Positions 1 to 6,058 of a stretch of DNA of 30,132 bases are shown here, piece by piece. The DNA lies in IMG/VR virus record IMGVR_UViG_3300032516_007627, positions 1 to 30,132 of that record; one strand, 5' to 3'. Numbering within the stretch: the stretch's first letter is position 1; each line of letters opens with the position of its first letter. The position numbers and the translations under genes were made by a program. This DNA comes from a virus. Below the pieces are notes generated by a model, which searched no databases, was not told the origin of the DNA, and was given only the letters and a program-made list of their open reading frames with translations.

Positions 1-231
1 CGGATCCTTGACGTGGACCAGCAGGTCGGTAAAGGCAAGCCCGTCCACGTTGGACTTGAGGTAGTCCATGAGCCCGGTCAGCGTGCCGACCTGGAGCGCC
101 TGGGTGGTGGATTGCTTCGGAGTCGCATCTGTCCATCCCTGCGGCAGGGCAAGCCGTTCCCTGCCCTCGATCGTCATCACTGCCGGCTTTGAAAATCGGC
201 TGTTCATTTCAGCTACGAACGTCCCGTCCAT
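1..231 (-). CDS. Partial phage protein, N-terminal 77 residues
   Basis: The frame opens with ATG at 231 behind a good AAGGAG site five bases upstream and stays open to the window edge, so only the N-terminus is present. The visible part reads as a soluble protein with a stretch like GTLTGLMDYLKSN and then DLLVHVKDP. This vaguely recalls DUF2303-like phage proteins of unknown function, but I cannot confirm that family. It follows the 126-aa gene by about 11 bases and is the last visible gene of the leftward early operon. No function is assigned. Confidence 0.6.
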   Translation of the reverse strand, partial: MDGTFVAEMNSRFSKPAVMTIEGRERLALPQGWTDATPKQSTTQALQVGTLTGLMDYLKSNVDGLAFTDLLVHVKDP

Positions 232-242
232 AAGGTCTCCTT

Positions 243-623
243 TCATAGGCTAGAGCCAACTCCAGTCCCCTGACTGATGCCGGCCTCTCTAAGTAGGCTC
301 TTCGGAGTAGGAAACAGATCATCTTGGCGGGGCGCCTCGACGGCGACCGGCATGCCGTCCTGATGCCCGAAATAGACGCCGACCTTCAGGCCCTTTACGC
401 CCGCCTCGACCACCTTGCAGGCGACCGTGATATCGCCCATGCGCCGCTCCTCATCCGCCGTAATGGTGAATTCGAGGATGATTTTTCGCTTGACGCGGTG
501 ATCGGTGTTGAGGTCCTGGACGTTGGCGTTGATCTTGGCGAGGGCGTCGATGAACAGCTCGTCCGCTGCCCCGCCCGCCAACGTCGCTAGCGTGACCTGC
601 CTCACGTTCTTGTCCACTTGCAT
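243..623 (-). CDS. Hypothetical phage protein, 126 aa
   Basis: I do not recognise this protein. It has a mixed alpha/beta look, with a central segment rich in charged residues (HRVKRKIILEFTITADEERR) followed by a VACKVVEAG-like stretch. No membrane segment or signal peptide is seen. A GGAGG site lies two bases from the ATG at 623 and eight bases from a GTG at 617, so the real start may be the GTG, giving MDKNVRQ. It lies immediately downstream of the four TTGGAA boxes, which therefore occupy its leader or promoter zone. Confidence 0.7.
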   Translation of the reverse strand: MQVDKNVRQVTLATLAGGAADELFIDALAKINANVQDLNTDHRVKRKIILEFTITADEERRMGDITVACKVVEAGVKGLKVGVYFGHQDGMPVAVEAPRQDDLFPTPKSLLREAGISQGTGVGSSL

Positions 624-631
624 CACCTCCC

Positions 632-668
632 TTGGAACCGATTTGGAATCTATTGGAACCGATTGGAA
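632..668. repeat. Four phased TTGGAA boxes between genes
   Basis: TTGGAA occurs at 632, 643, 653 and 663, with start-to-start steps of 11, 10 and 10 bases, roughly one helical turn. Three of the boxes continue into ACC, ACC or ACT. The array fills most of the 62-base gap between the 378-aa gene (stop at 689) and the 126-aa gene. Such same-face direct repeats are typical of protein-binding arrays such as operators or replication iterons. Which applies here is inference. Confidence 0.6.
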
Positions 669-688
669 CTCCCGGAGGTCTGGGCCCC

Positions 689-1825
689 TTACCCCCAGGG
701 CAACGCGGCCTGCTGCTCCACCTCGGGCATGGCCTTGAGATGCTCGAAAAAGCCGTGCCGTTGCTGACGACTGAACTCCGTTAGGGGTTTTGTTAAGCGA
801 CTGAATTCGTACCCCTTGCGCTTCGCAAGAACCTCCAGCGCCTCGACCTGCGCCTTGATGGCCTCAGCCTTGACCTCTGGGCTTCCGGCCTTGGCCTCGA
901 TCGCGTAGTTCTCGGTGAACAGGAGGACGCTATCGGGGGGTGGGGGAGTATCCCCGGCGGCCCGATCCTCGGATGCTCGCCCGCCGTTCCCACTGCTCGA
1001 AGCCCCGCCCGCAGGGCCTGGAGGCGGCGTGTCGTCAGGCTCGTCTGGAGCAGGGGGGAGAGCCGGGGGCAACTCGGCCGCCAACACCTTCGCTGGCCCG
1101 GCTCCATACAGCTCCTTGACCGTGTCGGTGTAAACCGCCAACATGTGCTGCTTCACGACGGGATCATCATAGTCCGGAGTGAAGACGATCTTCGGGACCA
1201 CCAGCCGGTTCTTCGCCTTGGCCAGTTCGGCCTTCGTGTATCCGCTCTTGATACCGAGTGCGCGTTTGATCGCGTTGTTCATCGCACCGCTCATACACCG
1301 TGCGTGGCGGTGTTTCCGGTATTGCCCGAGGTCCTTCTCAATCGTCTCCTCAATGGCCCTCGCACGCTTCGCCGGGTCAGCGATATCGGTGATCCACTTC
1401 CGCCGTGGGACCGACTCCCGAAGCTCCTTCTCATACTCGGAGGTCACCAGTTCCTTGTCCCCCGGGATGCTGCGCCACTCACCCGAGAGGGTCTTGATCT
1501 TCCCCACCGCCTGGCAGACGATTCGATCAGGATCACTCCCGTCGTCGGTGCGCCGGCAGAATTGCGGGATCCAGGTGATGTCCGCTGCCATGCTGACCCG
1601 ATCCAATGCCGTCTTCGTGAGGGCCACCTTCTGACCACCGGGGAGCGGGTAGATGTCGCCCCCGTCCTCGCTCGGATCAATCTCCACCACGGAGAGGACC
1701 GGCGTGTGATATTGCGGGATCGGACCGAGTTGCCGTGGTGCCAAGACGATATAGTTCTCGCGCTCGTACTTCTGAACCTCCTCGGTCCACTTCTCAGGGA
1801 CTGCTACGGCTGTGCTCTCAGTCAT
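689..1825 (-). CDS. Unknown early protein, 378 aa
   Basis: This is the largest gene of the left-hand operon. The N-terminal two thirds (about residues 1-235) look globular and include a basic block near 155-205 (KHRHARCMSGAMNNAIKRAL, then GIKSGYTKAELAKAK). A Pro/Gly/Ser-rich linker follows (about 245-300), then a helical C-terminal domain ending in ALPWG. The basic alanine-rich block is reminiscent of phage recombination or annealing proteins, but that is only an impression. The ATG at 1825 follows a GGGGGAAATC stretch. About 100 bases separate it from the upstream 77-aa gene. Confidence 0.75.
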   Translation of the reverse strand: MTESTAVAVPEKWTEEVQKYERENYIVLAPRQLGPIPQYHTPVLSVVEIDPSEDGGDIYPLPGGQKVALTKTALDRVSMAADITWIPQFCRRTDDGSDPDRIVCQAVGKIKTLSGEWRSIPGDKELVTSEYEKELRESVPRRKWITDIADPAKRARAIEETIEKDLGQYRKHRHARCMSGAMNNAIKRALGIKSGYTKAELAKAKNRLVVPKIVFTPDYDDPVVKQHMLAVYTDTVKELYGAGPAKVLAAELPPALPPAPDEPDDTPPPGPAGGASSSGNGGRASEDRAAGDTPPPPDSVLLFTENYAIEAKAGSPEVKAEAIKAQVEALEVLAKRKGYEFSRLTKPLTEFSRQQRHGFFEHLKAMPEVEQQAALPWG

Positions 1826-1928
1826 GATTTCCCCCTTCTATGTGCCAGCTTTTCCTCGGAACAAGACCGGACTCCGCTTCAAGAGTTCGATCAGCAGGCG
1901 ATGCAACGTCCCCTGTGGAAGCGAACTG

Positions 1929-2162
1929 TTAGGACGTTCCCTGACCCTGCGGCGGTGCTGGCCTCGGGCTCGTGGGGGGCGAATTCTGCCCGCCCTTCTT
2001 GACCACGCCCTCCTTCAGGGCCCGTCGGGTCTTCGGTGCCTTGGGCGGCTCCTCCGTCTGCCACTCCAGCATGATCTGGGAGAGCTTGGCCCTGTCCCCC
2101 TTCGGCCAGGTAAACACCTCCGCCACCACTTTGCCGAACTGCACCATCGTCACTTTCGCCAT
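1929..2162 (-). CDS. Small hypothetical protein, 77 aa
   Basis: A short protein whose first half is compact (MVQFGKVVAEVFTW, then a helix) and whose second half is basic and Pro-rich (residues 38-77), probably disordered. An AGGAGGGATGAA ribosome site sits directly before the ATG at 2162. It starts one base past the stop of the 50-aa gene, so translational coupling is likely. No family is recognised. Confidence 0.65.
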   Translation of the reverse strand: MAKVTMVQFGKVVAEVFTWPKGDRAKLSQIMLEWQTEEPPKAPKTRRALKEGVVKKGGQNSPPTSPRPAPPQGQGTS

Positions 2163-2163
2163 T

Positions 2164-2316
2164 TCATCCCTCCTTTTCTTTATCCCCGTCCCGCTCCACC
2201 TTGATGATGACCTTTGTCGTCCCTGGCGGCAGTTCGACCGTCAGCCCACCGTTCGGGGCAGCCAGGCGGACGTCCCGCTCCGTGAGATGGACAATGACTT
2301 GCGCTTCATATCTCAT
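2164..2316 (-). CDS. Very small hypothetical protein, 50 aa
   Basis: The start is set by an AAGGAGG site six bases upstream of the ATG at 2316, inside the end of the preceding gene, with 11 bases of overlap in another frame. A longer reading of the same frame exists but has no such site and is low complexity. The protein begins MRYEAQVIVHL and looks like a small beta-rich domain (VELPPGTTKVIIKVERD) with a charged tail. Function is unknown. Confidence 0.6.
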   Translation of the reverse strand: MRYEAQVIVHLTERDVRLAAPNGGLTVELPPGTTKVIIKVERDGDKEKEG

Positions 2317-2680
2317 TTTTTTCCTCCTTGATGATCTCCTCCACCTTCGGCAATGATGGCGAAGGGTGGACCTCATCCCATTCGTCGAGCAACCTCCATT
2401 TCGCCCGCTCGCGGTCGTGATCGTGCTGCTTCCGTGCGGTTCGGTATTCCGCAAGGGACTTCCTCACCTTTTCCACCAGGTCCCACCGCTGGCCCTCGAT
2501 CAGCAGATAGTTGGCCTTCTCGTACTGCCAGGATGAGCCGGCCTCGATCTGCCCATCAACCCGGTGGAGGGATTCCCCATGGTAGTATCGCCGCCCGTCG
2601 GAGGTCAGCCGGATCACGCTGGCCGTGCCGAGGGCGCGCTTGCTGATGAGCGTCACGTCGCGGGGGAGATTTTTGGTCAT
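2306..2680 (-). CDS. Hypothetical protein, 124 aa
   Basis: The ATG at 2680 overlaps the upstream stop as TAATG, so coupled translation is likely. A TTG two codons upstream is less convincing. The protein has a beta-rich N-terminal part (SVIRLTSDGRRYYHGES) and a long, highly charged helical C-terminal half (about residues 65-124) with a Lys/Glu-rich end. There are no membrane segments and no recognised family. Confidence 0.65.
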   Translation of the reverse strand: MTKNLPRDVTLISKRALGTASVIRLTSDGRRYYHGESLHRVDGQIEAGSSWQYEKANYLLIEGQRWDLVEKVRKSLAEYRTARKQHDHDRERAKWRLLDEWDEVHPSPSLPKVEEIIKEEKNEI

Positions 2681-3015
2681 TAGCAAGCGGCCTCGGCCGT
2701 GAGTGTTTTTGCCATCTTTTTTCCCGATTCAAAGCATTGTCGGGCAGTTGGCCGAACCGCTCCAAAAATGGGATGCACGGTGCGAAACAGGCGGTTCACC
2801 CGTTCTTGGGTTTCCCGGTCGTAATAGCCAGCGTAATAACCGAGGTTGATTCGCTCAATCCTCTCGGCCTCGACGCGATCCGCGCCGAAGTTCATCGTGT
2901 GTTGGACGCATCGCTCGAAGTAGGCATCGGCTTCGGTTTGGTCCACAATCTCCATCGCTGGGCGGTACTTGTCGCCGATAGTTATCTCTCGGTGAAAATC
3001 ATTCATGGTCGCCAT
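2680..3015 (-). CDS. Hypothetical protein, 111 aa
   Basis: A GGAGG site eight bases upstream supports the ATG at 3015; a second ATG three codons in (3006) is also possible. The sequence reads as a mostly helical soluble protein, with an aromatic-rich middle (GYYAGYYDRETQERVNRLF) followed by HPIFGAVRPTARQCFESGKK. It overlaps the end of the upstream winged-helix-like gene by 17 bases. I do not recognise a family. Confidence 0.65.
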   Translation of the reverse strand: MATMNDFHREITIGDKYRPAMEIVDQTEADAYFERCVQHTMNFGADRVEAERIERINLGYYAGYYDRETQERVNRLFRTVHPIFGAVRPTARQCFESGKKMAKTLTAEAAC

Positions 3016-3409
3016 GTTGATTTCCTCCCCGTATGTTCAAGATTTTCCGCACTGTTTCCCCATTCGTCGGCCGCGTTCCATCGTGGCCGGGCCTTTCATC
3101 AAGCCGTTGAATCTCCAGCCAATAAACGTATAGACCGCCAGCCTCGGCACCCTTGACCCGTTCTCCGGCTGGGATGGGGAGCTTGTACATGTCCCGCAAT
3201 TGCCGGAGCCTCGAATCTCCCGCGCTTCCGCCGACATTCCGGATCTCTGCCATGGTGTGGCGTTGACCATCGAGGAGCAAGTAGAGCACGCGCTGGAGAC
3301 TTCCCTTCAATCGGGCCTTGTCGTATTGCGGGCGATAGGTCCAGCCCCAGGCGAAGAAGGGGTCTGCGTCGAGAAGATCCAATTGCGCTGAATGCATCGC
3401 GGCCGTCAC
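2999..3409 (-). CDS. Putative winged-helix DNA-binding protein, 136 aa
   Basis: The GTG start at 3409 overlaps the upstream stop in a GTGA junction. Residues about 37-100 have the pattern of a winged helix: a helix (LQRVLYLLLDGQ), then MAEIRNVGGSAGDSRLRQLR as helix-turn-helix, then a hairpin with PIPAGERVKG and GLYVYWLE. Small phage proteins of this pattern are common near replication and regulatory modules. DNA binding is inferred from the pattern only. The C-terminal 35 residues are charged and probably flexible. Confidence 0.65.
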   Translation of the reverse strand: MTAAMHSAQLDLLDADPFFAWGWTYRPQYDKARLKGSLQRVLYLLLDGQRHTMAEIRNVGGSAGDSRLRQLRDMYKLPIPAGERVKGAEAGGLYVYWLEIQRLDERPGHDGTRPTNGETVRKILNIRGGNQHGDHE

Positions 3410-3675
3410 GACATGCTCTCCCGGAGATAGAATCGGTATCCCATCTTCTTGGGCATCGGCACCTTCGCGCCCCCGAGACGCGGATCAGACAATTGCAACG
3501 CCGTGGTGAGGACGACAAAGCGGACATAGTTTTGCCGCGGGGAACTGTCGGCAATCAATTCCACGGCGCGGATCTCCAGCGCCGTGCGGTCATCGAGTCC
3601 GTTCCTGGCTTCGCCGCAATAAGCCAAGCTGCTCATGGCCCCACCGATGCAGAAAACCCAGAGCGCGACGGACAT
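3406..3675 (-). CDS. Putative exported small protein, 89 aa
   Basis: An AAGGAG site five bases upstream picks the ATG at 3675. A longer frame from 3711 has no such site. The first 22 residues (MSVALWVFCIGGAMSSLAYC) form a hydrophobic segment that could be a signal peptide or membrane anchor. The rest is soluble and ends in a basic stretch (PMPKKMGYRFYLRESMS). The gene begins inside the end of the preceding gene, overlapping it by 43 bases. Function is unknown. Confidence 0.6.
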   Translation of the reverse strand: MSVALWVFCIGGAMSSLAYCGEARNGLDDRTALEIRAVELIADSSPRQNYVRFVVLTTALQLSDPRLGGAKVPMPKKMGYRFYLRESMS

Positions 3676-3938
3676 AACATCTCCTTCGGGGTCGGTCCTC
3701 GCTTCGCCCAAGAGATGACCTCCGCCTGCATTGCCAGTGTCAACCGCTCGAGCTGCAATGGCAGCGTCAGCCGATAGTCCCGCGCCAAGACGACCTGCGC
3801 CTCGTAACTGGCCCGGAGGTTCGGACCCCTGGCGGCCAGCAGAAAGGGCAGGCGGCCTCGTCGCTCTTCGATCTCATCCACCCCCATCGGGGCGGCTGTC
3901 CAGCAGCCGTTTGAGGGAACGTGACCATAAGCGGGCAT
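3633..3938 (-). CDS. Hypothetical protein, 101 aa
   Basis: The start at 3938 is supported by AGGAGG five bases upstream. The protein is soluble, with a helical middle (ARDYRLTLPLQLERLTLAMQ) and a Pro/Ser-rich C-terminus. It is separated by about 80 bases from the upstream 111-aa gene. In that gap I see no clear promoter. No family is recognised. Confidence 0.6.
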   Translation of the reverse strand: MPAYGHVPSNGCWTAAPMGVDEIEERRGRLPFLLAARGPNLRASYEAQVVLARDYRLTLPLQLERLTLAMQAEVISWAKRGPTPKEMLCPSRSGFSASVGP

Positions 3939-4019
3939 GATGGCCTCCTAGCGGGAGCGGTCGGGTTTGTTGATCTTGTTCCACCGGGATCCAGCCGGCG
4001 GGGAAGAGGGTTAGAAATG

Positions 4020-4355
4020 TTATGTCTCCACTCCTTCCCCTTCGCGGGGCACTGCGACCCTGAGCGGGAAATGGTTCACGAGCGAGAGAGGGATTTCATA
4101 GACCCGACATCCGAACTCTTCGATCGGGTCATCCCTTCGTCGGTGTTTTTCGATATTCAGAAAGTTCCAGGTCTCGCTTGGAATCTCGACTATCACGCCC
4201 GTGAAAAGTCCCCGACTCAGCAAGGGCCGGTCGGAGAACCAGAGAAAGCCGTCGTGGACATTTTCATCGACAAATCCACGCGCAACTATGCGTTCCGCAT
4301 CGTCATCAGTATATCGAGATTTATTTTGGTTCAGGTTATGCCACAACCGTTTCAT
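4020..4355 (-). CDS. Hypothetical protein, 111 aa
   Basis: AGGAGG six bases upstream favours the ATG at 4355; an ATG at 4361 directly abuts the site and is less likely. The protein has an N-terminal helical part (residues 1-30) and a beta-rich middle (SRGLFTGVIVEIPSETWNFL). Its initiation region is identical over 18 bases to that of the next gene upstream, although the proteins do not look alike. No function can be given. Confidence 0.65.
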   Translation of the reverse strand: MKRLWHNLNQNKSRYTDDDAERIVARGFVDENVHDGFLWFSDRPLLSRGLFTGVIVEIPSETWNFLNIEKHRRRDDPIEEFGCRVYEIPLSLVNHFPLRVAVPREGEGVET

Positions 4356-4367
4356 CTCCATCCTCCT
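4350..4367 (-). repeat. 18-base translation-initiation repeat, copy 1
   Basis: The 18 bases tttcatctccatcctcct (plus strand) occur here and again at 4632-4649. On the coding strand each copy carries AGGAGG and the ATG of its gene, so the two genes have identical start regions. Confidence 0.8.
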
Positions 4368-4411
4368 GCCCTTGTGGGCTTACCCGGGCTTGCCACCGGG
4401 CCTGCGGTTTA

Positions 4412-4432
4412 CCGGGGATCCTCAGTCCCCGG
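4412..4432 (-). other. Intercistronic GC hairpin
   Basis: CCGGGGA and TCCCCGG form a perfect 7-bp stem with a 7-base loop, just past the stop of the 65-aa gene at 4440 and ahead of the 111-aa gene. There is no U-run after it on the minus strand, so it is more likely an mRNA stability or processing element than an intrinsic terminator. Confidence 0.5.
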
Positions 4433-4439
4433 GGCTCGT

Positions 4440-4637
4440 CTACTGGCCTACCGCGTCGATTTGCTCGTCCGTGACGTGTAGCAACGACAGCTCGTACTCG
4501 ATTGCGCTATTCCTGGCCTCCAGAATTCGGACGGCGAACGGCACCAAGTCCGGTCGTTCGCGCCCCATCAGTTCCCACGTGGCCGGCGAGTCGTCGCCGG
4601 CGGCGATGGTCTCAAAAAACTTGCCTGGGAATTTCAT
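4440..4637 (-). CDS. Hypothetical protein, 65 aa (86 aa if earlier start)
   Basis: Two starts compete. The ATG at 4637 has AGGAGG six bases upstream, within the 18-base repeat shared with its neighbour. An ATG at 4700 would overlap the HTH gene stop as ATGA and add 21 residues. I prefer 4637 for its ribosome site. The protein is mostly helical (WELMGRERPDLVPFAVRILE) and acidic, with no membrane segment. Its place right after the HTH gene suggests an early role. Function is unknown. Confidence 0.6.
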   Translation of the reverse strand: MKFPGKFFETIAAGDDSPATWELMGRERPDLVPFAVRILEARNSAIEYELSLLHVTDEQIDAVGQ

Positions 4638-4649
4638 CTCCATCCTCCT
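4632..4649 (-). repeat. 18-base translation-initiation repeat, copy 2
   Basis: Identical to 4350-4367. It contains the AGGAGG site and the ATG at 4637 of the 65-aa gene. The identity stops at the edges of the initiation region and does not extend into the coding sequence. Confidence 0.8.
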
Positions 4650-4696
4650 TGTTGTTTTGCCCAATCGGATAGCTTCATCGAAGAAGAGCTTGACGG

Positions 4697-4897
4697 TCAT
4701 TTGTGCCCATCCAGGAAATCCCGAAACGCAATATGGTAGCGGCGTGCGATTTCCTTCGCCATCCTCTTCGTGAGATAGCCTCGATTGAATGCATTGCGAT
4801 ACGTCGGGTGGGAATACCCGAGCCGGAAAGAGAACTCTTCGAAATCAATCCCCAGTGCGGCGCGGATTTTCTCGGCGGGAACCATTGAGTATTTCAT
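4697..4897 (-). CDS. Small XRE/Cro-like HTH protein, 66 aa
   Basis: Residues about 8-52 fit a helix-turn-helix of the Cro/CI type: AEKIRAALGIDFEEFSFRLG, then YSHPTYRNAFNRG as turn and recognition helix, then a third helix pair. At 66 residues it is about the size of lambda Cro. No ribosome site precedes the ATG at 4897. Instead a TTGACA-17-TATTCT promoter places the likely transcript start at or one base before the ATG, implying a leaderless mRNA as known for lambda cI. It is the first gene of the leftward early operon and may regulate its own promoter. That role is inferred. Confidence 0.7.
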   Translation of the reverse strand: MKYSMVPAEKIRAALGIDFEEFSFRLGYSHPTYRNAFNRGYLTKRMAKEIARRYHIAFRDFLDGHK

Positions 4898-4904
4898 GCA
4901 GCGG

Positions 4905-4933
4905 AGAATATATTACGGGAATGCGCTTGTCAA
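4905..4933 (-). promoter_or_regulatory. Sigma70-type promoter for the early operon
   Basis: On the minus strand TTGACA (4928-4933) is followed by a 17-base spacer and TATTCT (4905-4910). An A/T-rich upstream stretch resembles an UP element. The expected start of transcription falls near 4897-4898, at the ATG of the HTH gene. Confidence 0.65.
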
Positions 4934-4956
4934 GTATTTTTTCAAACTATTTTCAA
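4927..4956. repeat. Three phased TTNTCAA boxes (operator-like)
   Basis: TTGTCAA at 4927, TTTTCAA at 4939 and TTTTCAA at 4950 (plus strand) are spaced 12 and 11 bases apart. They overlap the -35 box of the minus-strand promoter and of a weaker plus-strand promoter (TTTTCA 4939-4944, 17-base spacer, TATAAC 4962-4967). The arrangement resembles operators in a divergent control region. Binding by the adjacent HTH protein is inference. Confidence 0.45.
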
Positions 4957-5116
4957 GGGGGTATAACTACGCGAAAAGGTAGGGATTTCACAAAGGTACA
5001 AGCTGCCCCACCTTGCCTCCACATCGCCCGCAGACATGATGTATCGTCTTGGGGGGCAATCGCCCAAGGGCGGGCCGGCGCGCCCTGGAGGGGCCGGGAG
5101 CGGAGAGAACGCGGTC

Positions 5117-5470
5117 CTACTTGCTGGCTTGGCAGATCCCGTCTGGGGTGGCCTTCTCTCCGTTGGCGATCTGCAACGTCTCCCGCCCCTCGCAATACGC
5201 CCGGATCAGGACGGTGATCCAATCCTGCTGGAGCGTCCACGCCCCGACGGTGTACCCCACGTCGGCGCGTACCTCGGTCTCGCTGGCGAGAGAGAATCGT
5301 AGGCGGCGCTCCGGCGAGAAGGCGGCGGTGCATTTGCCGTCCACCCCGAGCCAGCAACGGTCGAGGTGTAGCGGTTCAATCGCTGGTGGGACGGGATGCT
5401 GGACTTGACTTGTCCGTATCGCGCACGACGATGCCGCTACCAAGAGGGCGAGAACGAATATCCGCCACAC
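5117..5470 (-). CDS. Outer-membrane spanin-like lipoprotein (Rz1-like), 117 aa
   Basis: The GTG at 5470 has AAAGGAG seven bases upstream. From it the protein begins with a short signal peptide (WRIFVLALLVAASSC) whose cysteine at residue 16 is a lipobox-type acylation site, though with Ala rather than Leu at -3. A short Pro-containing segment (VQHPVPPAIEP) follows, as in Rz1 proteins. It overlaps the Rz-like gene by 95 bases in a different frame, the classic two-component spanin layout, which disrupts the outer membrane at the end of lysis. It is longer than typical Rz1 (about 60 aa), with an extra C-terminal domain that has several cysteines. Confidence 0.7.
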   Translation of the reverse strand: MWRIFVLALLVAASSCAIRTSQVQHPVPPAIEPLHLDRCWLGVDGKCTAAFSPERRLRFSLASETEVRADVGYTVGAWTLQQDWITVLIRAYCEGRETLQIANGEKATPDGICQASK

Positions 5471-5636
5471 GCTGATGCTCCTTTGCGATTCTCTCCGCCT
5501 CAAGGCGGGCTCGCGTCTCGCGCTCCAGCGCGGCCTCGGTGTTCGCAGATTTGCGAATCCGATAGTATAGCCAGAGAGAGAACCCAACGAGTAGGCCGAT
5601 TGCTGCTACCCATCCGTAGACCGCCGGGATTCCCAT
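5376..5636 (-). CDS. Inner-membrane spanin-like protein (Rz-like), 86 aa
   Basis: One transmembrane helix lies near the N-terminus (residues about 7-26, VYGWVAAIGLLVGFSLWLYY), then a basic stop-transfer (RIRK) and a charged coiled coil (about 30-62), the layout of an i-spanin. The tail is Ser/Pro-rich. It overlaps the preceding gene by 31 bases and hosts the Rz1-like start inside its coding region. Together the pair would link the inner and outer membranes in the last step of Gram-negative host lysis. Confidence 0.7.
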   Translation of the reverse strand: MGIPAVYGWVAAIGLLVGFSLWLYYRIRKSANTEAALERETRARLEAERIAKEHQRVADIRSRPLGSGIVVRDTDKSSPASRPTSD

Positions 5637-5833
5637 AGTCTCTTCTCCGCCCAGTCGATTCTGATGCAGATCCCGCGCATCTCATCACGCAACCGTTCAA
5701 CTTCTTGGGGTAGCGTGCGTCTCCCCATCTCCCAAGCGTCCATGGCGACGGCTTTCACCCAGTCGGGGGCGTTGCGTTTGATGTCACCATCGGCCCACCA
5801 CTTCTCAAATTCGGGCGTCCCCTGGATTGGCAT
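5606..5833 (-). CDS. Small hypothetical protein in lysis block, 75 aa
   Basis: A soluble, Trp-rich protein (EFEKWWADGD, PDWVKAVAMDAWEMG) with a helical C-terminal half (PQEVERLRDEMRG...). A GGGGTGA stretch lies before the ATG at 5833. It sits between the holin-like and Rz-like genes and overlaps the latter, so it is co-translated with the lysis genes. A direct lysis role is not shown. Confidence 0.65.
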   Translation of the reverse strand: MPIQGTPEFEKWWADGDIKRNAPDWVKAVAMDAWEMGRRTLPQEVERLRDEMRGICIRIDWAEKRLWESRRSTDG

Positions 5834-5854
5834 GGTTCACCCCAATGCAACGCA

Positions 5855-6046
5855 TTACGGGGCCTTGCTACCGACAGCGGAATCCTTCTGAATCGCGCCC
5901 CACACCGCCTGGAGCAATCCGACGACGAATGCCCCCCACTCCGCTTTCGTCGAAGGGAACTTCACCCCCGACAGCAGGACGTAGGTTGCCGCGCCGGTAA
6001 CGATGCCCAGGACTGTCGTTCGCCAGTTGCCGAAGAGTGCGTTCAT
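5855..6046 (-). CDS. Holin-like small membrane protein, 63 aa
   Basis: Two hydrophobic stretches (about residues 9-27, TTVLGIVTGAATYVLLSGV, and 36-52, WGAFVVGLLQAVWGAIQ) flank a short charged segment, followed by a KDSAV tail. The opening LFGNWRTTVLGI and the KDS ending match a common group of small phage proteins annotated as holins. A strong AAAGGAG lies before the ATG at 6046. It follows the peptidase gene directly, supporting a role in timing release of the lysin. Holin function is inferred from size, membrane pattern and place. Confidence 0.65.
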   Translation of the reverse strand: MNALFGNWRTTVLGIVTGAATYVLLSGVKFPSTKAEWGAFVVGLLQAVWGAIQKDSAVGSKAP

Positions 6047-6058
6047 GACGATCTCCTT

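Noticed and set aside
5040-5100. Intrinsic terminator after the lysis genes
   Set aside because: Short GC palindromes (such as CGCCC TT GGGCG) are present, but there is no stable stem followed by a U-run.
5036-5302. Plus-strand 88-codon frame after the possible plus promoter
   Set aside because: It has no ribosome site, is Gly/Pro/Arg-rich, and is mostly antisense to the spanin-like gene.
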